Part shown: one piece after another, positions 62,532-64,000 of the stretch
Numbering within the stretch: position 1 is the first letter of the stretch
Layout: every line of letters starts with the position of its first letter
From: Ensifer sp. MPMI2T
GTDB lineage: Bacteria > Pseudomonadota > Alphaproteobacteria > Rhizobiales > Rhizobiaceae
Direction: 5' to 3'
NCBI RefSeq assembly: GCF_004827385.1
Contig: NZ_SRXN01000006.1
Location: forward strand, 1-64,000
Length of the DNA: 64,000 bases
Made by a program: the position numbers and the translations under genes
The notes under the pieces: model-generated
What the model was told of the DNA's origin: nothing
What the model saw: the letters and a program-made list of their open reading frames with translations, nothing else
Database searches by the model: none

Positions 62532-62993
62532 TCAGCGAATCGGAACCATAAGCCTGAGCGACGAGGTCGAGGGCGACACGAACCCGGCTTCGTATTCCTC
62601 ACGATAGTGGAAATGGGTCGTATCGACGATGTGCCCCTCGGCTGCGATCCAGTCGAACATCTTGCTGTAATCCACGAACACATCCGAGCTCTCGGGACGA
62701 TGGATCGTCGTTGCCAGACGCATGGCCGGCAACTCCACATGGTGTGGCTGGGTGAAGGTCCCGTCGTCTTCGCCCGCATAACCGACGAGATAACGGAAGC
62801 CGTCCGACCGATCGTTCCAGGAAAGACCGATCAGCGCCGAATGATCCTCAGGATAAGCACGCCGGCGATGTTCCTGCGTCTCGGCGATCAGGCGGCGAAC
62901 GGCACCGTCGGCCGCTTCGACAAAAGTGCCCTCCCAGAGGTGACCCGTAATCCGTTGGGCCGGGCGCTCCACGATTTCGAACGCTATCACCAT
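62532..62993 (-). CDS. GyrI-like / AraC effector-binding domain protein
   Basis: The 153-residue single-domain protein starts after GGAGGAAGCGAG and contains FEIVERPAQRITGHLWEGTF, SWNDRSDGFRYLVGYAGEDD and FVDYSKMFDWIAAEGHIV. It fits the effector-binding (SOUL/GyrI) fold without a DNA-binding part. Such proteins bind small amphipathic ligands. The role is unknown. It is probably cotranscribed with the EamA gene. Confidence 0.75.
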   Translation of the reverse strand: MVIAFEIVERPAQRITGHLWEGTFVEAADGAVRRLIAETQEHRRRAYPEDHSALIGLSWNDRSDGFRYLVGYAGEDDGTFTQPHHVELPAMRLATTIHRPESSDVFVDYSKMFDWIAAEGHIVDTTHFHYREEYEAGFVSPSTSSLRLMVPIR

Positions 62994-63241
62994 CTCGCTT
63001 CCTCCCATCGCCTCCCGCCGAATGCTCAAATTCTAAGCATCTGCCGATTTCCTAACGCGCATCGAGAAGTCGCCCGGGAGCCGCCGCCCGCTGCGGTGGA
63101 TTTCGGCCGCCCGCGACCGCGGCAGCCGCGTCCCGAAAGACATTTAGGGCAGCTCGAAAATTCTTGATCCGCGAATGTGCACGCTTCTTGCATTGCATCA
63201 ACCATTGTACTCAAATGGTCAAAAATAAGGGGACCACGCCT

Positions 63242-64000
63242 TTGGCATTTGACGAAATGATGAATGCGGACAGCAGTCCGCGCCAGCCATATTCGACCTA
63301 CAATGAATGGTATGCCAGCCAGGACAGAATTCGGCTCATAGCGAAATCAAAGGAAGCTGAAAACATCTTCCGCAAGACGGGCATCACCTTCGCGGTCTAC
63401 GGACACGCAGACTCCTCCGAAAAGCTCATCCCCTTCGACCTTATCCCCCGCATCATTTCCGGCCGAGAGTGGCGCAAGCTGGCGCAAGGCATCGAACAGC
63501 GGGTCATCGCCCTCAACGCTTTCCTCGACGACATCTACCACAAGCAGGAAATCGTCCGCGCCGGGCGCATCCCGCGCGAGCTGATCGAGAAAAACGATGC
63601 CTTCCTGCCGCAAATGATCGGCTTCAGGCCGCCGGGCGGCGTCTACACGCATATCGTCGGCACCGACATCGTACGCACCGGCGAAGACCAGTTCTATGTC
63701 CTGGAGGACAACGCCCGCACGCCCTCCGGTGTCAGCTACATGCTGGAAAACCGGGAAACCATGATGCAGATGTTCCCGGAACTCTTTCACCAGAACCGCG
63801 TGCGACCGGTCGAGAACTATCCCTACCTGCTTCGCCAGAGCCTCGCCTCGTTGGCGCCGCCCGGCTGCAGCGGCAAGCCACGTGTTGCGGTACTGACCCC
63901 GGGTATCTACAACTCCGCCTTCTACGAGCACGCCTTCCTTGCGGACATGATGGGCGTCGAACTGGTGGAAGGCTCGGATCTTCGCGTCATCGACGGCAAA
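63242..64000 (+). CDS. Circularly permuted ATP-grasp protein (DUF404/DUF407 type), 5' part
   Basis: The frame runs off the right edge after 253 codons. The likely start is TTG 63242 (MAFDEMMNADSSPRQPYSTY), with AAGGGGA eight bases upstream; ATG 63215 is an alternative. The sequence includes NEWYASQDRIRLIAKSKEAE, GITFAVYGHADSSEKLIPFD, IIPRxIS-type DLIPRIISGREWRKLAQGIE, and EDQFYVLEDNARTPSGVSYM. This is the circularly permuted ATP-grasp family found in operons with alpha-E proteins and a transglutaminase-like protease, thought to make a peptide tag. Those partners would lie beyond the window. Confidence 0.85.
   Translation, partial: MAFDEMMNADSSPRQPYSTYNEWYASQDRIRLIAKSKEAENIFRKTGITFAVYGHADSSEKLIPFDLIPRIISGREWRKLAQGIEQRVIALNAFLDDIYHKQEIVRAGRIPRELIEKNDAFLPQMIGFRPPGGVYTHIVGTDIVRTGEDQFYVLEDNARTPSGVSYMLENRETMMQMFPELFHQNRVRPVENYPYLLRQSLASLAPPGCSGKPRVAVLTPGIYNSAFYEHAFLADMMGVELVEGSDLRVIDGK

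Overview
This 64 kb window is high-GC alphaproteobacterial DNA, most likely a chromosomal segment of Sinorhizobium/Ensifer. The evidence is a set of rhizobial markers: a fused-type trpE(G) with a three-Trp leader peptide, the haem receptor ShmR, the choXWV choline transporter, the nodulation regulator NolR, the symbiosis peptide transporter BacA, and many RIME-like palindromic intergenic repeats. No phage, IS element, rRNA, tRNA or CRISPR array was seen.

Layout. 1-4.5 kb: 5' half of trpE with its attenuator, shmR with an iron-type operator, and an extensin-like protein. 4.5-7.5 kb: a thioesterase-fold protein, a DUF1993 protein and formate-THF ligase. 7.5-14.4 kb: a tight five-gene minus-strand operon encoding a TelA-like coiled-coil protein, an unknown protein, an AAA+ ATPase, a second unknown protein and a membrane DUF2333 protein. 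None of these has a clear function, and this operon is the best candidate here for an undescribed system. 14.6-24.9 kb: thymidine kinase, choXWV, a HugZ-like flavoprotein, nolR, an omega-aminotransferase, adenine deaminase and a GH13 glucosidase. 25-35.2 kb: der and a YfgM-like gene, nnrU, a polysaccharide deacetylase, bacA, an MFS carrier, map, a luciferase-like monooxygenase and an ArsR/SRPBCC/membrane-protein operon.

35.5-50.9 kb: glpK, bdhA and an almost complete purine catabolic region. xdhAB (hypoxanthine/xanthine to urate), a LysR regulator, puuD (membrane cytochrome c-linked urate oxidase) and guaD (guanine to xanthine) are on the plus strand. The opposing ureide operon is DUF1045-puuE-uraD-allA-uraH, which takes 5-hydroxyisourate to allantoate and processes ureidoglycolate. 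Adenine deaminase at 21.5 kb feeds the same route. No allantoicase and no xdhC are present in the window.

51-64 kb: a family 2 glycosyltransferase, a divergent pair that looks like a split MnmC (FAD oxidase and MnmD methyltransferase), an MttB-family methyltransferase without pyrrolysine, a host-attachment protein, a YafY-type regulator divergent from a small ABM-like protein, an AlkC-type DNA glycosylase, a DEAD-box RNA helicase, a cysteine-hydrolase-family enzyme, a DMT exporter, a GyrI-like domain protein, and the 5' part of a circularly permuted ATP-grasp gene running off the right edge.

All family assignments come from reading the translated sequence and from memory of protein families. 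No database search was run.
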